Shown: positions 36,098 through 44,351, counted from the stretch's first letter. The stretch is DNA of 48,260 nt from Actinomycetospora sp. NBRC 106378 (GCF_030269685.1 NZ_BSTT01000025.1:1-48260), one strand, 5' to 3'. Notes: generated by a model from the letters alone, not told the origin. Numbers and translations: made by a program.

Positions 36098-36918
36098 CGG
36101 GGGCGGGCTGGCTCACGCCACGCCGGCTCGTGGTGGTCGACGGCGGGATCGGGCGTCCGTCGTCGACCCACGTCGTCGCGGAACGGACGACGGCGGCCGT
36201 GGCGGGCGCGCTCCGCGCCGCGGGTCCGACGCTGGTGACGACGGAGCGCGTGCTGCCGCGCGATCACGCCGTCGACATGACGGCGGCGATCGTCACCGGT
36301 CGGACGCCGCCGGCCCTCGCGGCCGCGCTGGACGTCGTGCGGGGGGCGGACGCGGTGGTGGCGGTGGTCGGGCCGACGTCCCTGCTCGCGACCTTCCTGG
36401 GTCTGATCGCGGACCTCCGCGACGTCCCGGTCCTGGTCGCGGGTCCCGACGCCGGGCTCCGGCTGCCCGGCGCGACCGTGGTCACCACGCCCACCGAGCT
36501 CGCGGACGAGGTGGCACGGCGCACGGTGGGGAGCCCGCCGTCGCCGGTGGTGCCGCCGATCCCGGCGGTCCCGGTGCCGGCGGAGGAGGATCCCGACGAC
36601 GGGTGGACCGTCGCGTTGCGCCACGGCGAGCGCGGGGAGTGGAGCGAGGCCGCGCGGCTGCTCGGACCCGTCGTCGAGGACGACCCCTCGACGACGATCC
36701 CGCGCATCCTGCTGGTCGAGGCCCTGATGGGCTCGGCGCAGTGGCGTCCCGCGGCCGCGCACCTGCGGGTGCTCATCGCCGAGCACCCGGCCGACGCCTA
36801 CGCCCGGGACCTGCTGGAACGCTGCTCGGCTCAGCTCGGGTCCCACTCCAGGGTGGTGGTGTCGAGCGAGTCGAGCAGGTCGAACCACGGGCCGGTGCGG
36901 GGCAGCTCGAACCGGTAG
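36094..36918 (+). CDS. FMN-reductase-like domain fused to a TPR domain
   Basis: A 274-residue protein. Residues 10-140 resemble NADPH-dependent FMN reductases of the CE1759 type: RLVVVDGGIGRPSSTHVVAE, a VDMTAAIVTGRTPPALAAALD segment and RGADAVVAVVGPTSL. The usual phosphate loop PSST is kept, but the later flavin-contact segment is shortened and replaced (SLLATFLGLIADLRD). After a Pro-rich linker (about 150-168), residues 170-245 are a TPR domain related to the protein at 35465. The last 29 codons run antisense into the acyl-CoA dehydrogenase gene. The start GTG overlaps the 59-residue gene. Confidence 0.7.
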   Translation: MTGAGWLTPRRLVVVDGGIGRPSSTHVVAERTTAAVAGALRAAGPTLVTTERVLPRDHAVDMTAAIVTGRTPPALAAALDVVRGADAVVAVVGPTSLLATFLGLIADLRDVPVLVAGPDAGLRLPGATVVTTPTELADEVARRTVGSPPSPVVPPIPAVPVPAEEDPDDGWTVALRHGERGEWSEAARLLGPVVEDDPSTTIPRILLVEALMGSAQWRPAAAHLRVLIAEHPADAYARDLLERCSAQLGSHSRVVVSSESSRSNHGPVRGSSNR

Positions 36919-38588
36919 AAGAAGCGGGCGGCGGACCGCTTGCCCGCGGCGAACGCGTCGTCGCGGGTCCCGACGGCGACGAGCTGCTCCAGCCAGATCC
37001 AGGCGGCGACCACGTGGCCGACGGCCTCCAGGTAGACGCTCGCGTTGGCCAGGGTGACATCGGGGTCCCCGGCCGCGTGCAGCGTCGCCGTCGTCTTCTC
37101 GATGCGCACCAGCGCCGCCTCGAGCGCCGCGGCGTACTCGGGGTGCTCGCCCGCCCGCTCGATCGTCCGGCGGATCGTCGTGAGCAGCAGCTCCAGGCCG
37201 GCGCCGCCGCGCATCACGGCCTTGCGGCCGAGCAGGTCGATCGCCTGGATGCCGTGCGTGCCCTCGTGGATCGGGTTGAGGCGGTTGTCCCGGTAGAACT
37301 GCTCCACCGGGAAGTCGCGGGTGTAGCCCGAGCCGCCGAGCACCTGGATCGCGAGGTCGTTGGCCGCGAGGCACCACTGCGACGGCCAGCTCTTCGCGAT
37401 CGGGGTCAGGACGTCGAGCAGCAGCGCGGCCTCCGCCCGCGACCCGTCGTCGGGATGGGTGTCCTTCTCGTCGACGAGGCGCGAGCAGTACAGCCCGAGC
37501 GCCATCCCGGCCTCGGCGTAGGACTTCTGCGCGAGCAGCATCCGCCGGACGTCCGCGTGGCGGGCGATCGGGATCATCGGCGTGCTGACGTCGCGCCCGC
37601 CGACGGCGCGGCCCTGCGTGCGGGTGGTCGCGTACTCGAGGGAGTGCAGGTAGCCGGTGACGCCGAGGGCGGTCGCGCCCATCCCGACGCCCACCCGGGC
37701 CTCGTTCATCATGTGGAACATGGCGGCCAGCCCGCCGTGCTCGGCGCCGACGAGCCAGCCGACGGCCCCGTCGCGCTCGCCGAAGTTCAGCAGCGTGTTG
37801 ACCGTGCCGCGGTAGCCCATCTTGTGGTTGATGCCGGCGAGGACGACGTCGTTGCGCGTGCCGTCGTCGAGCATCCTCGGGACCGCGATGAGGCTGATGC
37901 CCTTCACCCCGGCCGGACCGCCCGGGATCTTCGCGAGCACCAGGTGGACGATGTTGTCGGTCAGCTCGTGCTCGCCGCCGGAGATCCACATCTTGGTGCC
38001 GACGACCCGGTACGACCCGTCGTCCTGCGGTTCGGCGCGGGTGGTGATGTCGGCGAGGGACGACCCGGCCTGCGGCTCGGAGAGGCACATCGTCCCCGAC
38101 GTCGTGCCGTCGAGCATGCCCGGCACCCAGGCCTCGATCTGCTCCGGCGTGCCGTGCGCGAGGAGGAGGTTGACCGCCGCCGTCGTCAGGAACGGGTAGG
38201 ACGCGGTGCCGATGTTCGCGGCCTGGAACCACGCCAGGGCCGCGCGGGCGACCGTGAACGGCAGGCCCGTGCCGCCGTGCTCGGCCGGTACCGACGCGGC
38301 GATGAACCCGGCCTCGGCGAACGCCCGGATCGCCTCCTGCACGCCGTCGACCAGCACGACTTTCCCGTCGGGGCCCTGGTGCGGCTCGGCGAGGTCGGCG
38401 GCCCGGTTGTGCGGCTCGAAGCGCTCCGTGGCGATCTGCTCGGCGAGGTCGAGCACCGCGTCGATCGTCTCGCGGTCGTGCTCGGCGAACGGCGCGCGGT
38501 CGAGGAGGTCCCCGACGCGCAGCCAGTCGTGCAGCAGGAAGTCCAGGTCGGCGCGGTCGAGGATCCGGGAGGTCACGCCGACCATCAT
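36831..38588 (-). CDS. Acyl-CoA dehydrogenase
   Basis: A 585-residue FAD-dependent dehydrogenase of the longer type with extra N- and C-terminal helices. It has the FAD/substrate segment TMCLSEPQAGSSLADI, WISGGEHEL, and the catalytic base Glu442 in NPIHEGTHGIQ, followed by DLLGRK. It catalyses the first step of beta-oxidation, with electrons passed to ETF. ATG 38588 has GGGGAG seven bases upstream; a GTG at 38576 is an alternative. It is on the same strand as the GntR gene, 103 bases downstream of it. Its 3' end overlaps the FMN-reductase/TPR gene by 88 bases. Confidence 0.92.
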   Translation of the reverse strand: MMVGVTSRILDRADLDFLLHDWLRVGDLLDRAPFAEHDRETIDAVLDLAEQIATERFEPHNRAADLAEPHQGPDGKVVLVDGVQEAIRAFAEAGFIAASVPAEHGGTGLPFTVARAALAWFQAANIGTASYPFLTTAAVNLLLAHGTPEQIEAWVPGMLDGTTSGTMCLSEPQAGSSLADITTRAEPQDDGSYRVVGTKMWISGGEHELTDNIVHLVLAKIPGGPAGVKGISLIAVPRMLDDGTRNDVVLAGINHKMGYRGTVNTLLNFGERDGAVGWLVGAEHGGLAAMFHMMNEARVGVGMGATALGVTGYLHSLEYATTRTQGRAVGGRDVSTPMIPIARHADVRRMLLAQKSYAEAGMALGLYCSRLVDEKDTHPDDGSRAEAALLLDVLTPIAKSWPSQWCLAANDLAIQVLGGSGYTRDFPVEQFYRDNRLNPIHEGTHGIQAIDLLGRKAVMRGGAGLELLLTTIRRTIERAGEHPEYAAALEAALVRIEKTTATLHAAGDPDVTLANASVYLEAVGHVVAAWIWLEQLVAVGTRDDAFAAGKRSAARFFYRFELPRTGPWFDLLDSLDTTTLEWDPS

Positions 38589-38691
38589 GCCGCCGCTCCC
38601 CGCGGCGCCGCCTCCGCGAGGGCTACGTGGGGCAGGTCCCTGGGCGGTCCGGGAGGCCTGGTGCACCTCTCGCGGCCGGGGAGAACGTGGA

Positions 38692-39420
38692 TCAGGTGCG
38701 TTCCCGGCTCCCGGCCTCGGCCTGCCCCTCCAGGACGGGCTCGGTGGTGCCGACGAGGTGGGCGAGCATCGCGTTCCCGGCGTCGGTCGGCTCGTGCGCG
38801 CGGATCGCCGCGAGGATGACGCGGTGGTCCCGCAGGGAGCGGGCCGGCTGCCCGGGGCGGCCGAGCGAGGTGGCCGACGTGCGGTCGAGGGCGTCCCGGA
38901 TGCCGTCGAGGAGGCCCACGAGGACCGGGTTGTGCGAGGCGCGGGCGACGCCGAGGTGGAACCGGCGGTCGCCCGCGTGGCCGGGGAGGCCGTCGGCGAT
39001 CTCGTCGGCCATGAGGTCGAGCGCGGCCTCGAGCTCCGCGAGGTCGGCGCCGGTGGCCCGCGCGGCCGCGACGCGGGCGCACTGCGTCTCGAGCGCCTGG
39101 CGGGTCTCCCAGATGTAGGGCAGGGCGAGGCTGGTCTCGTGCGTGTCGCCGACCAGGACGCGGACCGGCTCGGGGTCGATCCGCCGGAGGAAGAGGCCTT
39201 CCCCGTGCCGGGCCTCGACCATCCCGTTCGCCCGCAGCGTCGCGATGGCCTCGCGGACCGAGGACCGTCCGACGCCGAGCGCGGCCGCGAGTTCCCGCTC
39301 CGAGGGAAGGCGGTCGCCCTCCGCCAGGCCGTTGGCCGCGATGTACTCGCGCACCGAGCCGACCACGCGTTCGAACAGTCCCTGGCGCCGCAGCGGCCGC
39401 ATCGGTCCCGGTGTCGCCAT
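38692..39420 (-). CDS. GntR-family regulator, FadR/FCD subfamily
   Basis: A 242-residue regulator. The N-terminal winged HTH reads LAEGDRLPSERELAAALGVGRSSVREAIATLRANGMVEARHG. The C-terminal FCD domain (about 95-225) has the metal-binding residues of the family: Asp in GDRRFHLGVARASHNPVL and His in LRDHRVILAAI. Two copies of the FadR-type site TGGTCNGACCA flank it, one at its own promoter and one in front of the GS-like gene. It is thus most likely a repressor of itself and of the GS-like/nitrilase pair. ATG 39420 has GAGGAGG five bases upstream. Confidence 0.92.
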   Translation of the reverse strand: MATPGPMRPLRRQGLFERVVGSVREYIAANGLAEGDRLPSERELAAALGVGRSSVREAIATLRANGMVEARHGEGLFLRRIDPEPVRVLVGDTHETSLALPYIWETRQALETQCARVAAARATGADLAELEAALDLMADEIADGLPGHAGDRRFHLGVARASHNPVLVGLLDGIRDALDRTSATSLGRPGQPARSLRDHRVILAAIRAHEPTDAGNAMLAHLVGTTEPVLEGQAEAGSRERT

Positions 39421-39433
39421 GCGCGCCTCCTCG

Positions 39434-39444
39434 TGGTCCGACCA
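39434..39444. promoter_or_regulatory. GntR operator at the gntR promoter
   Basis: TGGTCCGACCA is a perfect dyad around a central C. It lies 14 bases before the gntR ATG, directly after the -10, so it covers the transcription start. This indicates autorepression. Confidence 0.7.
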
Positions 39445-39449
39445 GTGTA
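39444..39449 (-). promoter_or_regulatory. -10 element of the gntR gene
   Basis: TACACT on the minus strand fits TANNNT. The start point would fall within the operator that follows. No good -35 was seen. Confidence 0.4.
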
Positions 39450-39510
39450 GGGGGACGCACGGGACCGGCGGAGCAGCCGTAACACCGCGGCAACCGGAGC
39501 CCGGCTAGAT

Positions 39511-39535
39511 CACTGGTCTGACCACCAGACCAGTG
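39511..39535. promoter_or_regulatory. GntR operator before the GS-like gene
   Basis: Ten-base arms, CACTGGTCTG and CAGACCAGTG, form a perfect inverted repeat around ACCAC. The left half contains the TGGTCTGACCA core. The element ends 8 bases before the GS-like ATG and overlaps its GGAGG ribosome site. Confidence 0.75.
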
Positions 39536-39543
39536 GAGGCGAC

Positions 39544-40971
39544 ATGAGCTTCGTCAGCAGGCACGGCATCCGTTCGCCGGAGGAGGCGGCGGCCGCGGAG
39601 GAGCTGGCGGCCCGCGTCCGGGCACTGGACCTCCGTCAGGTCCGCATCAGCTGGGGCGACCAGCACGGCATCCTGCGGGGCAAGACGGTCGAGGTGGGCC
39701 ACTTCCTCGCCGCGCTGGAGGAGGGCAAGGACTTCCAGACCGCGACGCTGATCTTCGACACCACGAACAACCCCGCCGTCGCGCCGTTCGCGGCCGAGGG
39801 GTTCGGCGACCCGCGGATGACCGGACTGCCCGACGGCGTGCTGGTGCCGGACCCGACGACCTTCACCCTGCTGCCCTGGGTGGAGCGGACCGGCTGGATC
39901 CTGTCCGACCTGTACTACCGCAACGGCGACCGCGTGCCGTTCGACACCCGCGGGGTGCTGCAGCGCCAGCTCGCCGCGCTCGAGGCCGAGGGCTTCGGGT
40001 ACACGACCGGCGTCGAGCTGGAGTTCTACGTGACGCGGATGGTGGACCCGCGCCACGGCTTCGCGGACTCGGGCTGGCCGCCCGCGGCGCCCGAGGTGAC
40101 GGCCCTGTCGCACGGCTACCAGTACCTGACGGAGAACCGTGGGGACGAGGCCGACGCGATCCTCTCCGTCCTGCGCGACCACGTCGTCGCCCTCGGGCTA
40201 CCCCTGGCGACGGTCGAGGACGAGTGGGGGCCGGGTCAGATCGAGTTCACCTTCGACCCGCTCCCGGCCCTGCGCAGCGCCGATGCGGTCCTGCTCGCGC
40301 GGAGTGCGATCAAGCAGGTCTGTCGCCGCCACGGCTACCACGCGACGTTCATGTCCCGCCCGGCGTTGCCCCACATCGTCTCGAGCGGCTGGCACCTGCA
40401 CCAGTCGCTGTCCGCCCCCGGGGTGGCCAACGTGTTCCCCGGGGAGGGCGACGCACTGCTCTCCGCCACCGCCCTGCACTTCCTCGGCGGCCTGCTCGCC
40501 CACGCGCCGGAGTCCTCCCTGCTCTCCACCCCGACGGTGAACGGCTACAAGCGCTACATCGCGAACTCCTTCGCGCCCGACCGGATCGCCTGGGCGGAGG
40601 AGAACCGCGGCGCGATGGTGCGGGTCTCCGGGGCCCGGGGCGACGCGACGACGCACCTGGAGAACCGGGTCGGTGAACCGGCGGCCAACCCCTACCTGTA
40701 CATGGCGTCGCAGCTGATCTGCGGACGGGAGGGGATCGCGCGGGAGATCGACCCCGGGCCCTCCGCCGACGAGGCCTACGACGCCGACCGGCCGCTGCTG
40801 CCGCCGTCCCTGGAGGCCGCTCTCGCGCACTTCGAGACCAGCGCGCTCATGCGCCGCGAGCTCGGCGACCCGTTCGTCGACTACCTGGCCACCGTCAAGC
40901 GCAGCGAGGTGACGCGGTTCAACGCCGCCGTCACCGACTGGGAGCAGCGCGAGTACTTCGAGGTCTTCTGA
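39544..40971 (+). CDS. Glutamine synthetase-like enzyme (gamma-glutamyl ligase type)
   Basis: A 475-residue protein of the GS fold. It has the beta-grasp N-domain (about 20-120) with ISWGDQHGILRGKTV, the catalytic domain with GVELEFYV, EDEWGPGQIEFTF (metal-binding Glu residues), SSGWHLHQSL, and the ATP/glutamate loop NGYKRY...RGAMVRV. It differs from housekeeping GlnA and has no adenylylation-type C-terminal signature; relatives include gamma-glutamylpolyamine and gamma-glutamylamide synthetases. It lies one base before the nitrilase gene and has the GntR operator in its leader. The amine or ammonia acceptor is unknown. Confidence 0.88.
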   Translation: MSFVSRHGIRSPEEAAAAEELAARVRALDLRQVRISWGDQHGILRGKTVEVGHFLAALEEGKDFQTATLIFDTTNNPAVAPFAAEGFGDPRMTGLPDGVLVPDPTTFTLLPWVERTGWILSDLYYRNGDRVPFDTRGVLQRQLAALEAEGFGYTTGVELEFYVTRMVDPRHGFADSGWPPAAPEVTALSHGYQYLTENRGDEADAILSVLRDHVVALGLPLATVEDEWGPGQIEFTFDPLPALRSADAVLLARSAIKQVCRRHGYHATFMSRPALPHIVSSGWHLHQSLSAPGVANVFPGEGDALLSATALHFLGGLLAHAPESSLLSTPTVNGYKRYIANSFAPDRIAWAEENRGAMVRVSGARGDATTHLENRVGEPAANPYLYMASQLICGREGIAREIDPGPSADEAYDADRPLLPPSLEAALAHFETSALMRRELGDPFVDYLATVKRSEVTRFNAAVTDWEQREYFEVF

Positions 40972-40972
40972 G

Positions 40973-42004
40973 ATGGCCCCCGAGATCCCCGAGATCCCCG
41001 AGATCCCCGAGATCCCCGAGATCCCCGAGCTCCCGGTGCTCGCCGAGCACCGCGTGGAGGCCCCGCGGCGGCGTCCCCTCTGCCTGGCCCTCGCGCAGCT
41101 CGCCGGACCGTGGCTGGACCTCCGGGCCCGGTTCGACCGCCTCGTCGCGGCCGCCCGGCTCGCCCGCGACCGGGGCGCGGACGTGGTGGCCTTCCCGGAG
41201 ACCTACCTCGCGGGCTATCCGTTCTGGCTGCCGCGCACCGGTGGAGCCGCGTTCGAGGACCCGGACCAGAAGGCCTGCTACGCCTACTACCTGCAGAGCG
41301 CCCTCGAGATCGGCGGGCCGTACCACCGGGATCTGGAGACCCTCGCGGGCGACCTCGGCCTGACACTCGTCGTCGGGGTCTCGGAGCGGGTGGGCGGGAC
41401 GGTCTTCTGCACGCTGCTCACGGTGCGGCCCGGTGCCGGCACGGTGGTGCACCACCGCAAGCTCGTCCCGACCTACGACGAGCGGCTGGTCTGGGCCCAC
41501 GGTGACGGCGCCGGTCTGCGGGTGACGCGCGTGGAGGGTGTCGGCGTGGGCGCGCTGAACTGCTGGGAGAACTGGATGCCGCAGGCCCGGTCGGCCCTGC
41601 ACGCCCAGGGGGAGGAGGTCCACGTCGGCGTCTGGCCCGGCTCCTCGCGCCTCACGTCCGACGTCACCCGCTTCGCCGCCGTGGAGGGTCGGATGTTCGC
41701 GGCCGCGGCCTCGGGGCTCTACCGGGTCGAGGACGTCCCGGACGACTTCCCCCTGGCCGCGGCGTTGCGGGACGCGGGCGATCCGGGGTTCGACGGCGGC
41801 AGCGCGGTCGCGCGTCCCGACGGCAGCTGGCTCGTCGAGCCGCAGGCCGGGCGGGAGGGGCTCGTCGTGGCCGAGCTCGATCCCGACGAGGTGGCGGCCG
41901 CGCGCCTCACGTTCGACCCCGCCGGCCACTACGCCCGCCCGGACGTCTTCCACACGACCGTCGACCGTCGACGCCGGACGACGACGGGCTTCGTCGACGG
42001 GTGA
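40973..42004 (+). CDS. Nitrilase
   Basis: A 343-residue carbon-nitrogen hydrolase. The catalytic triad is intact: Glu76 in AFPETYLAGYPFW, Lys163 in HHRKLVPTYDE and Cys197 in LNCWENWMP. The context around Cys197, with ALHAQGEEVHVGVWPG, is that of true nitrilases, which convert a nitrile to acid plus ammonia. The first 20 residues are a PEI tandem repeat unlike the family. ATG 40973 starts one base after the GS-like stop, with GAGGT eight bases upstream. An in-frame start after the repeat would give a protein of more normal length. Confidence 0.9.
   Translation: MAPEIPEIPEIPEIPEIPELPVLAEHRVEAPRRRPLCLALAQLAGPWLDLRARFDRLVAAARLARDRGADVVAFPETYLAGYPFWLPRTGGAAFEDPDQKACYAYYLQSALEIGGPYHRDLETLAGDLGLTLVVGVSERVGGTVFCTLLTVRPGAGTVVHHRKLVPTYDERLVWAHGDGAGLRVTRVEGVGVGALNCWENWMPQARSALHAQGEEVHVGVWPGSSRLTSDVTRFAAVEGRMFAAAASGLYRVEDVPDDFPLAAALRDAGDPGFDGGSAVARPDGSWLVEPQAGREGLVVAELDPDEVAAARLTFDPAGHYARPDVFHTTVDRRRRTTTGFVDG
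40979..41032 (+). repeat. 9-bp tandem repeat inside the nitrilase gene
   Basis: Five perfect copies of CCCGAGATC and one degenerate sixth (CCCGAGCTC) encode Pro-Glu-Ile five times and then Pro-Glu-Leu. The unit is a multiple of three, so a change of copy number keeps the frame. It is an unusual N-terminal extension. Confidence 0.95.
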
Positions 42005-42010
42005 GCCGGC

Positions 42011-43267
42011 TCAGCGCCGCGCGCCCAGCCACGCACACGCGAGGAGGGCCAGCTCCACGTCCAGCCGGTCGTCCCCGACCGGCCGGCCGCGCACCTCCTT
42101 CGCCCGGCGCACCCGGTACTTCACCGTCGAGGGGTGCACGCCGAGCCGGCGCGCGGTGGCAGCGTTGCTGCCGCCGGTCGCGAGGAAGACCCGCAACGTC
42201 TCGCGCAGCCGGGCGCTGGTCGCGCCGGGTTCGGCGAGCGGGCCGAGGACCCGCCGGACCCAGGCGGTGGCACCGTCGAGGTCGGCGCACAGCAGGGCGA
42301 CCGCGCCGACCTCGTCGAACAGCGTCACCGCCGGTGCGTCCGCACCCGCCGCGAGGGTCACCGCGCGGGCCCGCAGCGCCTGCTCGTGCGTCACGCGGAA
42401 CCCCTCGACGCCCGCCGCGGGGGCGCCGCAGGCCACGCGCACCGGCTCGCCGGACCGCCCCACCACCGCGGCCACCGTCGCCCGGGACACCTCGACCACC
42501 CCGGGCAGCCACACCCAGGCGCTGGTGGTGTCCCACGGGACGACCAGGGCCCGGCCGTCGGCGTCGAGCGCCGCGGCCAGGGCGTCGGCGCAGCGTTCGA
42601 GCGTGACCAGCGCCGGACCCGCCGTCGGGACCCCGTCGAGCCAGAGCACGAGCCCGAGGTGCTCGCGCCCGAAGCGGTAGCCGAGGACCGCTTCGACGGC
42701 GAGCCGGTCGTCCGGGCCGGTCGGGGCCCGTCGGTCGAGGACGTCGCGGATGCGGGCGACCCGGATCGCGTGGCGGTTCTCCAGCCAGCGGTCGCGCTCG
42801 GCCTCGTACACCGCCACCACGTGCTGGGAGACGTGGTCGACGTACTCGAACACCGTGAGGACGACGTGCTGGGACACCGCGGCCACGTCGTCGGGTCCGA
42901 CGCACGCGAACGCCCACTCCATGAGGTGGGCCTGCCCGAGCCGGTAGGCGCGGACCAGCGCGTTGACCGGCACCCCGCGCTGCGCGAGCCGCCGGGCGTA
43001 CTCGATCGCGGCCGGTGGGGCCTCGATCGCCCGCGGCGGCAGGCCGTGGGCCAGCATGTGGACGATCGTCTCGACGTTGCCCTCGACGCTCGCCCCGAGC
43101 AGGTCGATCAGGCCCGGATCGCCGCGCAGCTCGTCGATCCGCGCGGCGAGCAGGTCCCGGATGGCGTCGCTGATCTCGCTGCGGTGACGGGCGAGGGCCG
43201 CGGCGACGGCGGCGGCCGGGGCGGCCCCGTCGTCGGGACGGCGCAGGGTGCCGCCGAGCTCCTGCAC
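42011..43267 (-). CDS. PucR-type transcriptional regulator
   Basis: A 418-residue protein of the PucR/CdaR type. The N-terminal half (about 20-170) is a RsbRD-like helical domain (ALARHRSEISDAIRDLL...VPVNALVRAYRLGQAHLMEWAF). A GGDEF-like middle follows (about 190-290). The C-terminal HTH_30 reads LRETLRVFLATGGSNAATARRLGVHPSTVKYRVRRAKEV. Such regulators control catabolic genes near them. It is divergent from the esterase/BVMO unit and ends six bases from the nitrilase gene, so either may be its target; the divergent one is the better guess. The start is GTG 43267. Confidence 0.9.
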   Translation of the reverse strand: MQELGGTLRRPDDGAAPAAAVAAALARHRSEISDAIRDLLAARIDELRGDPGLIDLLGASVEGNVETIVHMLAHGLPPRAIEAPPAAIEYARRLAQRGVPVNALVRAYRLGQAHLMEWAFACVGPDDVAAVSQHVVLTVFEYVDHVSQHVVAVYEAERDRWLENRHAIRVARIRDVLDRRAPTGPDDRLAVEAVLGYRFGREHLGLVLWLDGVPTAGPALVTLERCADALAAALDADGRALVVPWDTTSAWVWLPGVVEVSRATVAAVVGRSGEPVRVACGAPAAGVEGFRVTHEQALRARAVTLAAGADAPAVTLFDEVGAVALLCADLDGATAWVRRVLGPLAEPGATSARLRETLRVFLATGGSNAATARRLGVHPSTVKYRVRRAKEVRGRPVGDDRLDVELALLACAWLGARR

Positions 43268-43324
43268 GCGACCACCGCCCTGTGACTGCCGCCACCTCGA
43301 CGGTAGCTCCCCGCCCGCGGACGA

Positions 43325-43343
43325 ACCAGCCTCCGCGGTTGGT
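43325..43343. promoter_or_regulatory. Imperfect dyad between pucR and esterase genes
   Basis: ACCAGCC, five bases and GGTTGGT form an inverted repeat, 6 of 7 pairs, in the 146-base divergent region. It could be the PucR operator. It matches no consensus that I know. Confidence 0.3.
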
Positions 43344-43413
43344 CTCCGGGGGACGAAGCGCCCGAGGTGTGGTCCGGGTCACGGTGGAGGCTCCCGACGA
43401 CGGAGGAGGACGC

Positions 43414-44346
43414 GTGCCCCTGCACCCCGAGGCCCAGGCTCTGCTCGACGCACTGGCGGAGATGGGCAGCCCGCCCTTCGAGTGCATGACGGTGCCCCAG
43501 GCCCGCCAGGCCACGGCGGCGTTCCTGGACCTGCAGCCGCCCGCGGAGGAGGTCGGCACCGTCTCGGACCGGGCCATCCCCGGTCCCGGCGGCGACATCC
43601 CGGTGCGGATCTACGTGCCGTCGGGCGAGAAGATCCGCGGCGTCCTGCTGTACTTCCACGGCGGCGGGTGGGTGATCGGTGACCTCGAGACCGTCGACCG
43701 GCCGTGTCGCAGCATCGCGAACGCCGCCGACGTCGTGGTCGTCTCGGTGGACTACCGGCTCGCGCCCGAGCACCGGCAGCCGGCGGCGTTCGAGGACTGC
43801 TACGCCGCGACCCGGTGGGTCGCCGAGCACGCCGACGAGCTGGACGTGGACCCGACGCGGCTCGCCGTCGGCGGCGACTCCGCGGGCGGCCACCTCGCCG
43901 CGGCGGTCTCGCTGCACGCCCGCGATCACGGCGGCCCGGCGATCGCCTTCCAGCTGCTCATCTACCCGGTCACCGACTTCGCGTTCACCACCCCGTCGCA
44001 CGCCGAGAACGGCGAGGGCTACCTGCTGCAGCGCGCGACGATGCAGTGGTTCTGGGCGCACTACCTCGGCGCGACCGACCCCGACAAGGACCAGACCGTC
44101 TTCCCGGCCCGGGCCGCGACGTTCGCCGACCTGCCGCCCGCCTTCGTCGCCACCGCCGAGTTCGACCCGCTGCGCGACGAGGGCGAGGCGTACGCCGCGT
44201 CGATGCGCGACGCCGGCGTCGACGTCACCGCCACCCGCTACGACGGCATGATCCACGGCTTCCTCTGGACCCTCGGCGCCACGCCGTCGGGCGCCCGGAT
44301 GGTCGACGACGCCGTCGTGGCCCTGCGATCCGCCCTGGAGAAGTGA
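43414..44346 (+). CDS. Alpha/beta hydrolase, HSL-family esterase
   Basis: A 310-residue esterase of the hormone-sensitive lipase (family IV) type. It has the oxyanion motif HGGG at 82-85, the nucleophile Ser156 in GGDSAGGH, and Asp251 (AEFDPLRDEG) and His281 (DGMIHGF) of the triad. It hydrolyses short- to medium-chain esters. I chose the GTG at 43414 because GGAGGA lies a few bases upstream; the frame is open further up but the extra part is not family-like. It lies five bases before the BVMO gene: an esterase placed here would cleave the ester the BVMO makes. Confidence 0.9.
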   Translation: MPLHPEAQALLDALAEMGSPPFECMTVPQARQATAAFLDLQPPAEEVGTVSDRAIPGPGGDIPVRIYVPSGEKIRGVLLYFHGGGWVIGDLETVDRPCRSIANAADVVVVSVDYRLAPEHRQPAAFEDCYAATRWVAEHADELDVDPTRLAVGGDSAGGHLAAAVSLHARDHGGPAIAFQLLIYPVTDFAFTTPSHAENGEGYLLQRATMQWFWAHYLGATDPDKDQTVFPARAATFADLPPAFVATAEFDPLRDEGEAYAASMRDAGVDVTATRYDGMIHGFLWTLGATPSGARMVDDAVVALRSALEK

Positions 44347-44351
44347 GGACC

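Noticed and set aside
39367..39380. A second SOS-like site (GTTCGAAC) in the gntR gene
   Set aside because: Only the inner part is present and the N4-spaced arms of the LexA consensus are missing. It lies within coding sequence.
40979..41032. A CRISPR-like array
   Set aside because: The repeat is a contiguous 9-bp unit without spacers and lies inside a coding frame.
43282..43413. An N-terminal extension of the HSL esterase
   Set aside because: The extra residues are low complexity and the ribosome site GGAGGA lies directly before GTG 43414.
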